DNA of 64,000 nt from Molanna angustata. Its lineage: Eukaryota > Arthropoda > Insecta > Trichoptera > Molannidae. Under the pieces are notes generated by a model. That model did not search any database, was not told the origin of the DNA, and was given only the letters and a program-made list of their open reading frames with translations. How positions within the stretch are numbered: the stretch's first letter is position 1; the number at the start of each line of letters is the position of its first letter. The translations under genes were made by a program, and so were the position numbers. This document shows positions 21,961-33,681 of this stretch, piece by piece. The stretch lies in the NCBI GenBank assembly GCA_963576475.1, contig OY754978.1:12881799-12945798 (forward strand), read 5' to 3'.

Positions 21961-24549
21961 CAACTCGAAATAGCTAAAAAAGAATTCGCATACATGATAG
22001 AACGAGGCATATGCAGACCGTCGAAAAGCAACTGGTCCAGCCCACTTCATATGGTAAAGAAGACCGACGGAAGTTACAGAATGTGCGGAGACTACAGGCG
22101 TTTAAATTCCATAACAAAGCCCGATAAATACCCAATACCACAACTGCAAGACTTTTCGCACAAGTTACATGGAAAAACCATATTCAGCAAAGTGGATCTC
22201 GCAAGAGCCTATAATCAAGTAAAGATGGAAGAAAAAGATATACCTAAAACTGCGATTTTAACCACATTTGGATTATTCGAATTTACGCGAATGCAACCAG
22301 GATTATCAAACGCCGCTCAGAGCTTCCAACGTTACCTACACACAATTACAAGGGATTTAGAATTTGTATTCACATATATAGATGACATCCTGGTCGCATC
22401 AAACAACCTTCAAGACCACGAAAAACATCTGAATACATTGTTCAAGAGACTTGCTGAGAATGGTCTAATTATTAATCAAGAAAAATGCCAGCTAGGAGTA
22501 GAGGAAGTAAAATTTCTAGGATACAAAATCAACAAAAATGGGAGTAAACCTCTCGCAGAAAAAGTAAAAGCCATTACACAGTTAGAACCACCTAAAGAAG
22601 CAAAAGGATTAAGAAGATATATGGGAATGTTAAATTTCTATAGGAAATTCCTACCAAACGCAGCGGACACCCAGAAACCATTATTTGAGCAACTAAAAGG
22701 CTACACAAAGAGCGACAAGAGAAAAATAGTATGGACAGAAGAGCTACTACACGCATTCGAGAAATGTAAGAAAGACTTAGCTCAAGCTGCACTACTTGTG
22801 CACGTTAACCCATCCGCTGAAATAACAATCATGGTCGACGCATCGAACAACGCCATGGGCGCAGCTCTACAACAGAAAAAAAAAGACACCTGGCAACCAA
22901 TATCATTTTTTTCAAAAAAATTTAACGACGCGCAGATAAAATATAGCACCTACGACAGGGAACTGACCGCTATATACGAAGCAGTAAAGTATTTTCGATC
23001 ACAAATAGAAGGAAGACAATTTTCAATAACAACAGATCACAAACCATTAATATTCGCATTTTCGAAAAATAAACTAAACTCCCCGCGACAAGAAAGACAA
23101 TTAGATTACATAAGCCAATTTACAACAGACGTGAGGCATATTAAGGGCGAAGAAAACACAGTCGCAGACACACTATCACGGATAGAAGAAATAGAAATAA
23201 CACCCAGCATTAATTACGAAAAAATGGCAGAAAAACAAAGTAACGATAACGAATTAAAATACCTACAAGAAAAATCGTCTCTACAATTAAAAAAAATAAT
23301 AATACCCGGCACCAAACAAACGTTATGGTGCGACATTACTAATAACGCGTTACGCCCATATGTACCGGCCGACATGAGAGCCTACATAATTAAAACAATA
23401 CACGCGATAAGCCACACAGGAGCAAAGGCAACAAGCAAGATAATAAAGCATAGATACGTATGGCCAAATATCGACAAATCAGTGAAAAATGTCGTAGACG
23501 CATGCATACAATGTCAAGCAGCGAAAATTCACAGGCATACGATAACACCGTTAAAAGACTATCAGCATACCGACGGAAGATTCAAGAATATTCACCTGGA
23601 TTTAGTAGGCCCGCTACAGCCTTCAAAAGAATACACATACCTGCTCACCATAATAGACAGATATACAAGATGGCCCGAAGCAATCCCGCTTAAAAACATA
23701 ACCGCCGAAACAGTCGCAGACGCCTTAATGTACAACTGGATAGCAAGATTCGGCGTCCCAACATCAATAACCACCGACCAGGGCCGGCAGTTTGAAAGTG
23801 CCTTATTTAACGGCCTAACAAGAAAAATGGGGATCACACACCACCGAACCACAGCCTATCACCCACAATGCAACGGAATGATAGAGAGGTGGCATCGCAC
23901 ATTAAAAAGCTCCATCATGGCAGCCGACAATACCTCATGGACGTCATCACTACCGCTGATACTCCTGGGGTTACGATCCGTAACCAAAGAAGGCTCAAAT
24001 CACACACCCGCAGAAATGACATATGGGGCTACGTTAAGACTCCCGGGGGACTTCTTCGAAGAAACCACTCCGGAAGAACCAGACACGTACGGACAAAAAC
24101 TACAAGAAATAATGTCAAAAATGCGACCCATACCAATCAGCAGACATTGTACAAGACAGACTTTTGTACACAAGCAACTTAAAAACAGTAAATACGTCTT
24201 TCTCAGACACGACGCCGTAAAACGCCCACTTCAGAAGCCCTACGACGGACCATACCTGGTACGAGACAGAGACGATAAAACAGCCATCATCATAATCAAC
24301 GGAAAAGAAAAAAAAGTCTCTTTAGATCGCCTAAAACCAGCATTCAACATAAATGAAGGAATGGAACACTGTGAAGACAACAACGAGCATCAACCGAATA
24401 CCACTGAGGAACACATAAGGATGTCCAGCCAGCACACACAGGACGACACTCCTTCATCCAGCCCAGTATCGGAGCAACCACACACCACAACAAGAGCAGG
24501 AAGAAAGGTCTACTTCCCACAACGATTTACAAGCGTCAGATATTTTTAA
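21961..24549 (+). CDS. pol: Gypsy Pol fragment: RT, RNase H, integrase
   Basis: Open from the junction; the first ATG is at 21994 (851 codons). Counting from it: RT with [11 protein letters not shown] (about 67-77), [15 protein letters not shown] and YIDDILVAS with catalytic YIDD at 128-131; RNase H from [12 protein letters not shown] (D282) with TDHKPL near 347; integrase with an H-H-C-C zinc finger (about 470-510), DDE core residues in HLDLVGPL (near 535), [10 protein letters not shown] (near 593) and NGMIERWHR (E near 629); and a GPY/F-type module (DGPYLV...DRLKPAF). All catalytic residues are present and there is no stop or frameshift. The clade looks like the CsRn1/Kabuki group of insect Gypsy elements, by resemblance. 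It lacks gag, protease and a 5' LTR, so it is not an autonomous element as it stands. Confidence 0.88.
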   Translation, partial: QLEIAKKEFAYMIERGICRPSKSNWSSPLHMVKKTDGSYRMCGDYRRLNSITKPDKYPIPQLQDFSHKLHGKTIFSKVDLARAYNQVKMEEKDIPKTAILTTFGLFEFTRMQPGLSNAAQSFQRYLHTITRDLEFVFTYIDDILVASNNLQDHEKHLNTLFKRLAENGLIINQEKCQLGVEEVKFLGYKINKNGSKPLAEKVKAITQLEPPKEAKGLRRYMGMLNFYRKFLPNAADTQKPLFEQLKGYTKSDKRKIVWTEELLHAFEKCKKDLAQAALLVHVNPSAEITIMVDASNNAMGAALQQKKKDTWQPISFFSKKFNDAQIKYSTYDRELTAIYEAVKYFRSQIEGRQFSITTDHKPLIFAFSKNKLNSPRQERQLDYISQFTTDVRHIKGEENTVADTLSRIEEIEITPSINYEKMAEKQSNDNELKYLQEKSSLQLKKIIIPGTKQTLWCDITNNALRPYVPADMRAYIIKTIHAISHTGAKATSKIIKHRYVWPNIDKSVKNVVDACIQCQAAKIHRHTITPLKDYQHTDGRFKNIHLDLVGPLQPSKEYTYLLTIIDRYTRWPEAIPLKNITAETVADALMYNWIARFGVPTSITTDQGRQFESALFNGLTRKMGITHHRTTAYHPQCNGMIERWHRTLKSSIMAADNTSWTSSLPLILLGLRSVTKEGSNHTPAEMTYGATLRLPGDFFEETTPEEPDTYGQKLQEIMSKMRPIPISRHCTRQTFVHKQLKNSKYVFLRHDAVKRPLQKPYDGPYLVRDRDDKTAIIIINGKEKKVSLDRLKPAFNINEGMEHCEDNNEHQPNTTEEHIRMSSQHTQDDTPSSSPVSEQPHTTTRAGRKVYFPQRFTSVRYF

Positions 24550-24566
24550 AAGATAAGTAACTTCAT

Positions 24567-24772
24567 ACCTTGTACTAAAACAAATTTATACTTATAATAT
24601 GATTAACTTTATATATGTATAGATTAAGTTGTATTTAAATAATTACATAACTGTGTATTAGAAAAGATTACCTTGTACTAAAACAAATTTATACTTATAA
24701 TATGATTAACTTTATATATGTATAGATTAAGTTGTATTTAAATAATTACATTACTGTGTATTAGAAAAGACT
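24567..24772 (+). repeat. 103-bp tandem duplication in the Gypsy 3' UTR
   Basis: The segment starting ACCTTGTACTAAAACAAATT at 24567 is repeated at 24670 with one or two differences. It lies between the pol stop and the LTR. Confidence 0.9.
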
Positions 24773-24916
24773 ACTTTGCATATAGAAATTGATAACATAA
24801 GATGTACATAGCGGTTCAAAAGAAAACCCTATACAAATAACAAATCAAATGCTTTAAAAAAAAATTTTTTTTTTATCTTTCACAGAACGCAATGTAAGGA
24901 CTCTGAACTTCGAGGA

Positions 24917-25330
24917 GGGGTCGTGTTTCGTCTAAGCGACTGCCAGCGGGGTCTGTAGCGACTGCGCCAATTGCACCAATTGCGCCAATTGCGCCGCGCA
25001 GTGCTTCGCTGCGCTGAGTACTTCGGCAGGCGCCATCTTGCCCTGCGCCGTATGCACAGCCGTCTCCTATTTAAGGGGAAGCACAGCGCGCCCAATTCTT
25101 TCCCGTCATCCAGACCTCGAAGCTAGGCATCACGCTGCCCGACCGCTCGTCGCTGTTCAAATCGTCCGCGTTTCAAATTTACATTTATATTCATTAAATA
25201 ATAACTCGACATTTCTGTACCAAGTAATATTAGTAAACATCAATTGTAATCATCAACTTGATAAATAAAAGAGTAAGTTAAATTTCCTGTTATATCTTTC
25301 AATCTGTCTACCATTCCTACCTGAGTAATA
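24917..25330 (+). repeat. Putative Gypsy 3' LTR
   Basis: Begins just after the purine tract CGAGGAGGGG. It is GC-richer than its surroundings, with a run of CAATTGCGC/CACCAATTG words, a TATA-like CTATTTAAGG near 25067 and an initiator-like CCGTCATCCAG about 35 bp later. AATAAA signals follow near 25262. Ends are approximate because there is no second LTR to compare. What follows to 25636 may be leader sequence. Confidence 0.5.
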
Positions 25331-25636
25331 TTTGGTAATAATATTTAATCTATTGTATACGGTATCGCAGTTGCTTGGTCGATCAATCTGTGGCTCAGCT
25401 GTCGGGACTATCCGAACAGACCGCCACCAGGTTCGAACCAAGCGGTTGAGATATCTTTTGGGTTGTATGTAGCTAAAGGCGGACAAACAGGTAATACCTA
25501 CACGTCCAACTGACCGACCTTACCACATCAATTACAGGCTTGCATATCAGCTCACGCTGGTATGCAATCGCTTCTAACCAAGTGACCACTCTGGCACTTT
25601 GGTAAGCTCTACATACCACAAAATACTAAAACAACC

Positions 25637-28600
25637 CCAAAAGAACAAAATTTATCTGCTTTTTTTAAAATATTTCATACAACATAAGCATTCTTCACTA
25701 TACTGCATTAATAGTTTGTTTATCTTAACATAAAAATATACTATCGGAAGAAAATTTATATTCCTGATAGTAACATTTAGTATGAATAAAAATGTAATTA
25801 GATAAATTTCAATGTATGGAAAAGTTCAGTAATTTGATTTCATGTTATAATGTAAAGAGCTTGAACATAGAACTGATTAGCTTTCCATAAATAACAAAAA
25901 AAATCTTCATATGATATCACCTGTCAAAATTTGGAAAATGCTCTCGCGTTCTTTAGAACAAAATTTATCTGCTTTATTAAAAATATTTCATACAACATAA
26001 GCATTCTTCCCTATACTGCATTAATAGTTTGTCTATCTTAACATAAAAATATACTAACGGAAGAAAATTTATATTCCTGATAGTAACATTTAGTATGAAT
26101 AAAAATGTAATTAGATAAATTTCTATGTATGGAAACGTTCAGTAATTTGATTTCATGTTATAATGTAAAGAGCTTGAACATAGAACTGATTAGCTTTTCA
26201 TAAATAACAAAAAAAATCTTCATATGATATCACCTGTCAAAATTTGGAAAATGCTCTCGCGTTCTTTAGAACAAAATTTATCTGCTATTTTTAAAATATT
26301 TCATACAACATAAGCATTCTTCCCTATACTGCATTAATAGTTTGTCTATCTTAACATAAAAATATACTATCGGAAGAAAATTTATATTCCTGATAGTAAC
26401 ATTTAGTATGAATAAAAATGTAATTAGATAAATTTCTATGTATGGAAACGTTCAGTAATTTGATTTCATGTTATAATGTAAAGAGCTTGAACATAGAACT
26501 GATTAGCTTTCCATAAATAACTAAAAATTCTTCATATAATATCACGTGTCAAAATTTTGAAAATGCTCTCGCGTTCTTTAAAACAAAATTTATCTGCTTT
26601 TTTAAAAATATTTCATACAACATAAGCATTCTTCACTATACTGCATTAATAGTTTGTTTATCTTAACATAAAAATATACTATCGGAAGAAAATTTATATT
26701 CCTGATAGTAACATTTAGTATGAAATTTCTATGTATGGAAATGTTCAGTAATTTGATTTCATGTTATAATGTAAAGAGCTTGAACATAGAACTGATTAGC
26801 TTTCCATAAATAACAAAAAAAGTCTTCATATGATATCACCTATCAAAATTTGGAAAATGCTCTCGAGTTCTTTAGAACAAAATTTATCTGCTTTTTTTAA
26901 AATATTTCATACAACATAAGCATTCTTCACTATACTGCATTAATAGTTTGTTTATCTTAATATAAAAATATACTATCGGAAGAAAATTTATATTCCTGAT
27001 AGTAACATTTAGTATGAATAAAAATGTAATTAGATAAATTTCTATGTATGGAAACGTTCAGTAATTTGATTTCATGTTATAATGTAAAGAGCTTGAACAT
27101 AGAACTGATTAGCTTTCCATAAATAACAAAAAAAATCTTCATATGATATCACCTGTCAAAATTTGGAAAATGCTCTCGCGTTCTTTAGAACAAAATTTAT
27201 CTGCTTTTTTTAAAATATTTCATACAACATAAGCATTCTTCCCTATACTGCATTAATAGTTTGTCTATCTTAACATAAAAATATACTATCGGAAGAAAAT
27301 TTATATTCCTGATAGTAACATTTAGTATGAATAAAAATGTAATTAGATAAATTTCTATGTATGGAAACGTTCAGTAATTTGATTTCATGTTATAATGTAA
27401 AGAGCTTGAACATAGAACTGATTAGCTTTCCATAAATAACAAAAAAATCTTCATATGATATCACGTGTCAAAATTTTGAACATGCTCTCGCGTTCTTTAA
27501 ATCAAAATTTATCTGCTTTTTTAAAAATATTTCATACAACATAAGCATTCTTCACTATACTGCATTAATAGTTTGTCTATCTTAACATAAAAATATACTA
27601 TCGGAAGAAAATTTATATTCCTGATAGTAACATTTAGTATGAATAAAAATGTAATTAAATAAATTTCTATGTATGGAAACGTTCAGTAATTTGATTTCAT
27701 GTTATAATGTAAAGAGCTTGAACATAGAACTGATTAGCTTTCCATAAATAACAAAAAAATCTTCATATGATAACACGTGTCAAAATTTTGAAAATGCTCT
27801 CGCGTTCTTTAAATCAAAATTTATCTGCTTTTTTTAAAATATTTCATACAACATAAGCATTCTTCACTATACTGCATTAATAGTTTGTTTATCTTAACAT
27901 AAAAATATACTATCGGAAGAAAATTTATATTCCTGGTAGTAACATTTAGTATGAATAAAAATGTAATTAGATAAATTTCTATGTATGGAAAAGTTCAGTA
28001 ATTTGATTTCATGTTATAATGTAAAGAGCTTGAACATAGAACTGATTAGCTTTCCATAAATAACAAAAAAATTCTTCATATGATATCACCTGTCAAAATT
28101 TGGAAAATACTCTTGCGTTCTTTAAAACAAAATTTATCTGCTTTTTTAAAAATATTTCATACAACATAAGCATTCTTCACGATACTGCATTAATAGTTTG
28201 TCTATCTTAACATAAAAATATACTATCGGAAGAAAATTTATATTCCTGATAGTAACATTTAGTATGAATAAAAATGTAATTAGATAAATTTCTATGTATG
28301 GAAACGTTCAGTAATTTGATTTCATGTTATAATGTAAAGAGCTTGAACATAGAACTGATTAGATTTCCATAAATAACTAAAAATTCTTCATATAATATCA
28401 CGTGTCAAAATTTTGAAAATGCTCTCGCGTTCTTTAAATCAAAATTTATCTGCTTTTTTTAAAATATTTCATACAACATAAGCATTCTTCACTATACTGC
28501 ATTAATAGTTTGTTTATCTTAACATAAAAATATACTATCGAAAGAAAATTTATATTCCTGGTAGTAACATTTAGTATGAATAAAAATGTAATTAGATAAA

Positions 28601-29190
28601 TTTCTATGTATGGAAAAGTTCAGTAATTTGATTTCATGTTATAATGTAAAGAGCTTGAACATAGAACTGATTAGCTTTCCATAAATAACAAAAAAATTCT
28701 TCATATGATATCACCTGTCAAAATTTGGAAAATACTCTTGCGTTCTTTAAAACAAAATTTATGTGCTTTTTTAAAATATTTCATACAACATAAGCATTCT
28801 TCACTATACTGCATTAATAGTTTGTCTATCTTAACATAAAAATATACTATCGGAAGAAAATTTATATTCCTGATAGTAACATTTAGTATGAATAAAAATG
28901 TAATTAGATAAATTTCTATGTATGGAAACGTTCAGTAATTTGATTTCATGTTATAATGTAAAGAGCTTGAACATAGAACTGATTAGCTTTCCATAAATAA
29001 CAAAAAAATCTTCATATGATATCACGTGTCAAAATTTTGAAAATGCTCTCGCGTTCTTTAAATCAAAATTTATCTGCTTTTTTTAAAATATTTCATACAA
29101 CATAAGCATTCTTCACTATACGGCATTAATAGTTTGTCTATCTTAACATGAAAATATACTATCGTTAGAAAATTTATATTCCTGGTAGTA
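25637..29190 (+). repeat. 312-bp satellite, right block (12 units)
   Basis: The TCATACAACATAAGCATT landmark occurs at 25675, 25988, 26301, 26613, 26907, 27220, 27532, 27844, 28157, 28469, 28781 and 29093. Spacing is 312-313 except one of 294 caused by an 18-bp deletion around 26722. By the CACCTG/CACGTG marker (type A/type B) the order is A A B A A B B A B A B, then the last unit decays. Together with the left block there are 17 units. Confidence 0.93.
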
Positions 29191-29270
29191 AAATTTAGAA
29201 TGAATAAAATATTTCATTGTCAATATTTGTGGTGTGGAGAGTCTAGTGTTGGCCACAACCCACTCGTTTT
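29191..29270 (+). mobile_element. Family X 3' end after the satellite
   Basis: After the last satellite unit the sequence reads GAGAGTCTAGTGTTGGCCAC and ends AACCCACTCGTTTT, the same terminus as the copies at 6856 and 39744. The satellite is therefore enclosed by the two ends of one element family. Confidence 0.6.
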
Positions 29271-29499
29271 GGAAATGAATCAATGCAGATTTCAAAAATA
29301 GCTGTCTTGGATCTAGGACAGTAAATATTCTAAACAAATCGTCAGAAGGGAAACTTCTATTTCTTTTATTTTATACATTTTTGAGTTTTATTGAGTGGAC
29401 TCATGACCGTGTTGGCACACCCAACCTATCCAATAATTCCATATGACAAGACAGCAGTCTGTCTTATGGAATTATTGTATGAAAATCGAATTAAATACT

Positions 29500-29665
29500 G
29501 AGTTGGTTAGGTATCTGACTACTGATCTAAAGGTCCCGGGTTCGATTCCCGGTGAAGATACAGTTTTTAATTGTGTTTTCAGTCTGGATCTGTATCGTAA
29601 GTTTCCAGAATGTGGCAACTTGGTAATGTGTATGTTAAATTAATATTAGACATAGTATCTGTTAG
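29500..29665 (+). mobile_element. SINE family 2 copy
   Basis: Reads AGTTGGTTAGGTATCTGACT, then a perfect T arm CCGGGTTCGATTCCCGG, then the family body (CAGTTTTTAATTGTGTTTTC, TTTCCAGAATGTGGCAACTT). It is the best-preserved plus-strand copy of the family, though its acceptor and D-arm start are missing. Confidence 0.7.
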
Positions 29666-29699
29666 TTGTTAATGTTAAATGAATAATAATTAGATTTAT

Positions 29700-29830
29700 T
29701 TTATTTTTATTTATTTGGCTTTTCAACAGACTACACATACAACAAGTAACAATACAAACATAATTCAAGTCCAATTACAGAAAAGCGCAAATTATACAAA
29801 AAACATGGTTATATTAATTCAACAAGTACC
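29700..29830 (-). mobile_element. LINE 3' tail fragment
   Basis: TTTATTTTTATTTATTTGGC followed by TTTTCAACAGACTACACAT; on the minus strand this is a 3' UTR end with an (AAATA)n tail, as at 60525. No coding part is left. Confidence 0.4.
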
Positions 29831-30002
29831 TACTTAAAACGAAAACGAAATGAAAAAAAATCCAAATTAAAGAAAAAAAATATGATTGGTCACAGAAAGG
29901 AGGAAAGGGAAAACGGAAGGGAAGGAGTATGCGGGACAAGAAGAAAATCGCTCGCATCCACTAACATCTTTCTGTCGCGTCGCCAGCATTGACATCAAAT
30001 TA

Positions 30003-30172
30003 GTTGCCCTAGACAACATGTCATTTACCTCAAGAAAAGAAACAATAAAGGATAACTCAATGTATGGAAGTGACAGTTGTCAGTCACGTGACAACTGTCA
30101 CTTCCATACATTGAGTTATCTTTTCTTGTTTCGTTTCTTGAGCTAAATGACACATTGTCTAGGGGGGCTGAT
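30003..30172. mobile_element. Hairpin (foldback) MITE, about 170 bp
   Basis: The two halves are inverted repeats: GCCCTAGACAACATGTCATT... at the left and ...AATGACACATTGTCTAGGGG at the right, meeting at GGAAGTGACAGTTGTCA-GTCACG-TGACAACTGTCACTTCC (arms of 17 bp around a 6-nt loop, written in parts). Mismatches are few along about 80 bp per arm. There is no coding capacity and no clear TSD. Confidence 0.75.
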
Positions 30173-30430
30173 CTGTATATCGAAATTGAAAGTTGAAATT
30201 TGAAATACCTATGTCTTAATCCTGAAATGTGAAATTATAATCTTGTAGTGTTAAAGGTTCTTGAATGCCTGGCAATCTTCCTAGATACGTGATAGCGAAT
30301 CAGTTCGTTTGAGTTTCGTACAATCGATAATTGAATGAATGATTTTATAAAGCATTATTTGATCTGCTACTCGACGTCGGTCGACTGGAGAGCGATTGTA
30401 CTTTGTAGTACTTCTCCGCTTCCGAATAAT
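30173..30430. other. No gene recognised
   Basis: Short non-repetitive stretch between two hairpins. Nothing identified. Confidence 0.35.
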
Positions 30431-30468
30431 CGTGGCAGTTGATAGAATGATATCTATCATCTGCCACG
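30431..30468. repeat. Short hairpin, 16-bp stem
   Basis: CGTGGCAGTTGATAGA and TCTATCATCTGCCACG pair at 15 of 16 positions around a 6-nt loop. The function is unknown. The stem is shorter than a usual animal miRNA precursor. Confidence 0.7.
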
Positions 30469-30884
30469 CACGGGTACCAAAGCAAGTTTACGAAGAAGAA
30501 AAAGAAAGAGAAACGTAAATTTAATTAACAGCGTTCCGGATAAATTTGTTGATTGTTTGATAAACATAAATTTTAAATTATTCCCCGAGATAATGAATGA
30601 TATTTTAGTTAGATCACGAAGCGATAACAAATCCACAGACAATAAATATAACATAGATTTTCACCTCAGAATACGCCGTCTTCATAGTTTGTCTAGCTAG
30701 GTATTTTGTCTTGTCACTTGTGACAGATAATATTGAGATTAATCACCTCAAAATTATTATTTACTATCTTAGCAAAAATATCATTCCCGGAGTAAATTTT
30801 CATGTTTTCACTTTTTATTTTTTACTTAAAATTAAATATATGAGAATGATTTTTAAAACTGAGGATTGTTTTATTAGGTACTAG

Positions 30885-31146
30885 CTTTTATGTCCCGCCG
30901 TTGGCCAAGAATGTAAATTAGTGAAGGAATAAGCAATCGTTTATATACCTACATAATATTGTCACACATAATTTTTTTTAACCGTAGTATGAAAAGTAGT
31001 TTGAAATTTAATTGAGTTTAAGCGGTGTAAAATCTTAAAGTGATGGCCACAATCCATTTGCTTTTATATATAAGCACATACAATTTCTGCACGCATGGAC
31101 TATGGGAAATGATCTTAAATATGACTTATTATAAAAAGACAACGTC
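30885..31146 (+). mobile_element. Dispersed repeat family Y, left part (R1 target)
   Basis: Starts ACTAGCTTTTATGTCCCGCC and contains TGGCCACAATCCATTTGC and GACTATGGGAAATG. The same landmarks occur inverted from about 60070 downwards. The R1 element interrupts it at 31146, and the right part resumes at 37118. Confidence 0.6.
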
Positions 31147-32298
31147 ACTTCAGATCTACCTTCATTGTAGTTCAGTTTGCGTTTATTTACCTCTTCGTTT
31201 ATAATTTAAAATCTGTGTATTATTTTATCAAAACTTGTATTTTTTTATCTTAAAAGAATCCTTTCAGTGTTAGATTTATGATGGTGTATTTTTAATCTGT
31301 GTTTTGGCTGTTTTTTCTAGTTTTTTTTGTGTTTTTAGTTTTTTTTTATCGTAGTTGAAAAATATTTTGATTTTTTTTTTGTTTGTTTGTGTACTTTATA
31401 TATATCATTGGAAAGACAATTTTTCGGTGATTTCAATGATATATATCATTAGTAATATTTTATTGTGTTAATAGTATTTTATGCGATTTTAATATTTTTT
31501 TTTGACATTTCTAAGTACGCTGCTCGTGTGTGTTGTGCTGCGCCACTGACCTTGGTGTCACTGGATGCAGAATTAAATTCTACGCAAAAAAGTTCGTGAC
31601 AGTTAGTGTGTGCCTACTACCGTTGAGTAGATATTGACGTTTTTCTGCGTTCGCCATACTGGCGCTTACGCCCTTTCTACGCTACATCGACTCAGCTCAG
31701 TTTTATTTTACCTATTTAATAATATTGACTTCTAGTACCAAGTAGGCACCTACATATAATTTGTTTATATTTTTATCAATTCCGTGTATTTATTTGTTGC
31801 TTGGTTGTATATTGCTTGTTTGATCCGTACCGCACGACGGGACGCTTTGTTGCTCTATACTTTTGGGTTAGGTTGGATATATAGGTCGTATAGGATTGTA
31901 TAGGATAGTTTGATCTCATAGTTGTTTTCCATCAGGACAGGTGCGACACTGCTCTTAGTTGGTTGCGGTTGCGGGTTGAACGGCTTTTGCATAATTTAAT
32001 TTCTATCTTTTTTTTAAACTCTTCGCTCATACACATTAACTACTTCAAACAATTTATTTTATTTTTAAAGGTTTATTTTTCTTGTATATTCGTATAATAT
32101 ACCTATTCATTATTTTGTTTTTAACTTTCCAACGGTAGTTTGCATACACAGATTTGTTCATTATTTGTTGTTTTATCTTCTTCTTTGTAATTACATTAAC
32201 ATTTGAATTTCGATTTTATAACGATTTGTTGTTTACGGAGTGCCTTTTTCATTATCTTAAATTGATCATCTAGGGTAACAGTTCTGTTGAGATCTAAA

Positions 32299-33681
32299 AT
32301 GGTCAAAACGAAACGTACCCGGAAGAGAATTCGCAAGACACTGGAATCTCTGTCACCAGTAACCCCGTCACCGCCTATTAATAGAATCAGAATGTCCAGC
32401 CCTGAAGCTTCGTCTGTCTCCGCTGAGAACCACATTGTGGTGACTCGCGTTGAGACCTCGAAGCAGTGCAGCAGTCCTCCGACACAGTCCGAGCCAGTAT
32501 CGAATCCAGCAACACCATCTTCTCGCGATGAAGTACTGTCAGTACCAGGTTTCGAGCCAATCATTTATACTGCCTATGAAGCTATGTCTGCCCTACAAGA
32601 CTCTTTAGCCACCTCAGATATGCCTAAAGATCAACAATTGGAGGTAAGTCGTAAAATAAATATTCTTCTTGCTATCATTGGACGAAATGACAGTCGCATG
32701 GCGGAATCATTGGGACGAGAAGCAGTTCTCAACGAACGCATCAGTGCTCTGATCAGAGAGAAACAGGGATTGCAATCTCACATCGAGACGCTCGAACTCG
32801 AGATGCGCCCTGTGATGCAAACTATTGCTGACAACGTTGTCACAAAACAATGTGATAGCTTTGCTTCGCGTTCGGCCGTAAGTGGCCCTCCGCCGATTAC
32901 CAGAATCGGCTTCCCAGCGTTACCAGCCAAGCCCGCCGTTTGCATTTTCCCGACTAGAGATGATATAAGTTCCTCGGTAGAAACAAGGCGAGTGCTCAAA
33001 ACAACGTTAAAGCCCAGTGAAATCGGTGCGCAAGTTACGAGCGTACGAAATATAAGAGGAAAAGGCATTGTTGTCAACACTGCCACTACCGCTGACTCCT
33101 TGAAACTCCTCAATGCACCGGCTTTAAAATCTTCCAAAGACCTCAGCGTCCGACTTGCTTCGAAACGAAACCCCAGATTACGCTTCAGTTTTGTTCCGCG
33201 TGACATGTCTCACGAGGAGTTCTTGGGTCTGGCGTTTTTGTCCGTCCCGGATATGGGCATAAACCAGGATGAATTTGTTAAGAGTGCTAGTTTCAGCCAC
33301 TTTATGGGACCTCGCACTGGGCCTACCTGTGACAGAGTGTTTGAAGTACCGCCGACAATAGGACACAAACTCATTGAGTGCGGAAGAGTCTTTGTTGAAT
33401 GGAGCGTGTGTAAGGTCAGAGACTTCATACCAATAAGTGTGTGCTCAAGATGCCGGATGTATGGCCATACAAGTAAGTTCTGCAAAGATCCCCCTCGCTG
33501 CGGCCATTGTGCTTCTGGTGAGCACGATTTTTCAGTATGTCCTGCTAAAGACAGTCCACCAATTTGTGCGGTCTGTTCATTTTTCAAAAAACCAGCCTCT
33601 CACAAATCTGGTTCTGATGAATGTCCAGCATTCCAGGCATCGTTGAGCCGCGCCCTATTGACAGTTGATTATGGCCAGTAG
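32299..33681 (+). CDS. ORF1: R1-clade ORF1 protein (Gag-like, RNA binding)
   Basis: 460 codons from ATG 32299; the open frame extends four codons further upstream but without an ATG. The N-terminus is basic (KTKRTRKRIRK), followed by a Ser/Pro-rich region, a predicted coiled segment (about residues 110-175) and a folded middle region. Three C-terminal zinc knuckles follow: C382-C385-H390-C395 and C401-C404-H409-C414 (both C-X2-C-X4-H-X4-C) and C423-C426-H435-C442 (C-X2-C-X8-H-X6-C). This arrangement is standard for ORF1 of R1/I-type elements, where the protein coats element RNA and brings it to the target. Its stop overlaps the ORF2 start. Confidence 0.9.
   Translation: MVKTKRTRKRIRKTLESLSPVTPSPPINRIRMSSPEASSVSAENHIVVTRVETSKQCSSPPTQSEPVSNPATPSSRDEVLSVPGFEPIIYTAYEAMSALQDSLATSDMPKDQQLEVSRKINILLAIIGRNDSRMAESLGREAVLNERISALIREKQGLQSHIETLELEMRPVMQTIADNVVTKQCDSFASRSAVSGPPPITRIGFPALPAKPAVCIFPTRDDISSSVETRRVLKTTLKPSEIGAQVTSVRNIRGKGIVVNTATTADSLKLLNAPALKSSKDLSVRLASKRNPRLRFSFVPRDMSHEEFLGLAFLSVPDMGINQDEFVKSASFSHFMGPRTGPTCDRVFEVPPTIGHKLIECGRVFVEWSVCKVRDFIPISVCSRCRMYGHTSKFCKDPPRCGHCASGEHDFSVCPAKDSPPICAVCSFFKKPASHKSGSDECPAFQASLSRALLTVDYGQ

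Larger units (their letters stand above)
21959..25636 (+). mobile_element. Ty3/Gypsy retrotransposon fragment inside the satellite
   Basis: Satellite sequence stops at 21958 and resumes at about 25637 with roughly 25 bp of the unit missing. Between them is a Gypsy segment that begins abruptly inside the RT domain: no 5' LTR, gag or protease. It runs through pol, a 3' UTR, a PPT-like CGAGGAGGGG (about 24908-24917) and one LTR-like region. A further ~300 bp after the LTR-like region may be leader or more LTR. No TSD could be found, so capture by recombination or repair rather than standard integration is likely. Confidence 0.8.

Noticed and set aside
20290..29190. CRISPR-like array
   Set aside because: The units are 312 bp and contiguous with no short repeat/unique spacer alternation; this is a eukaryotic satellite.
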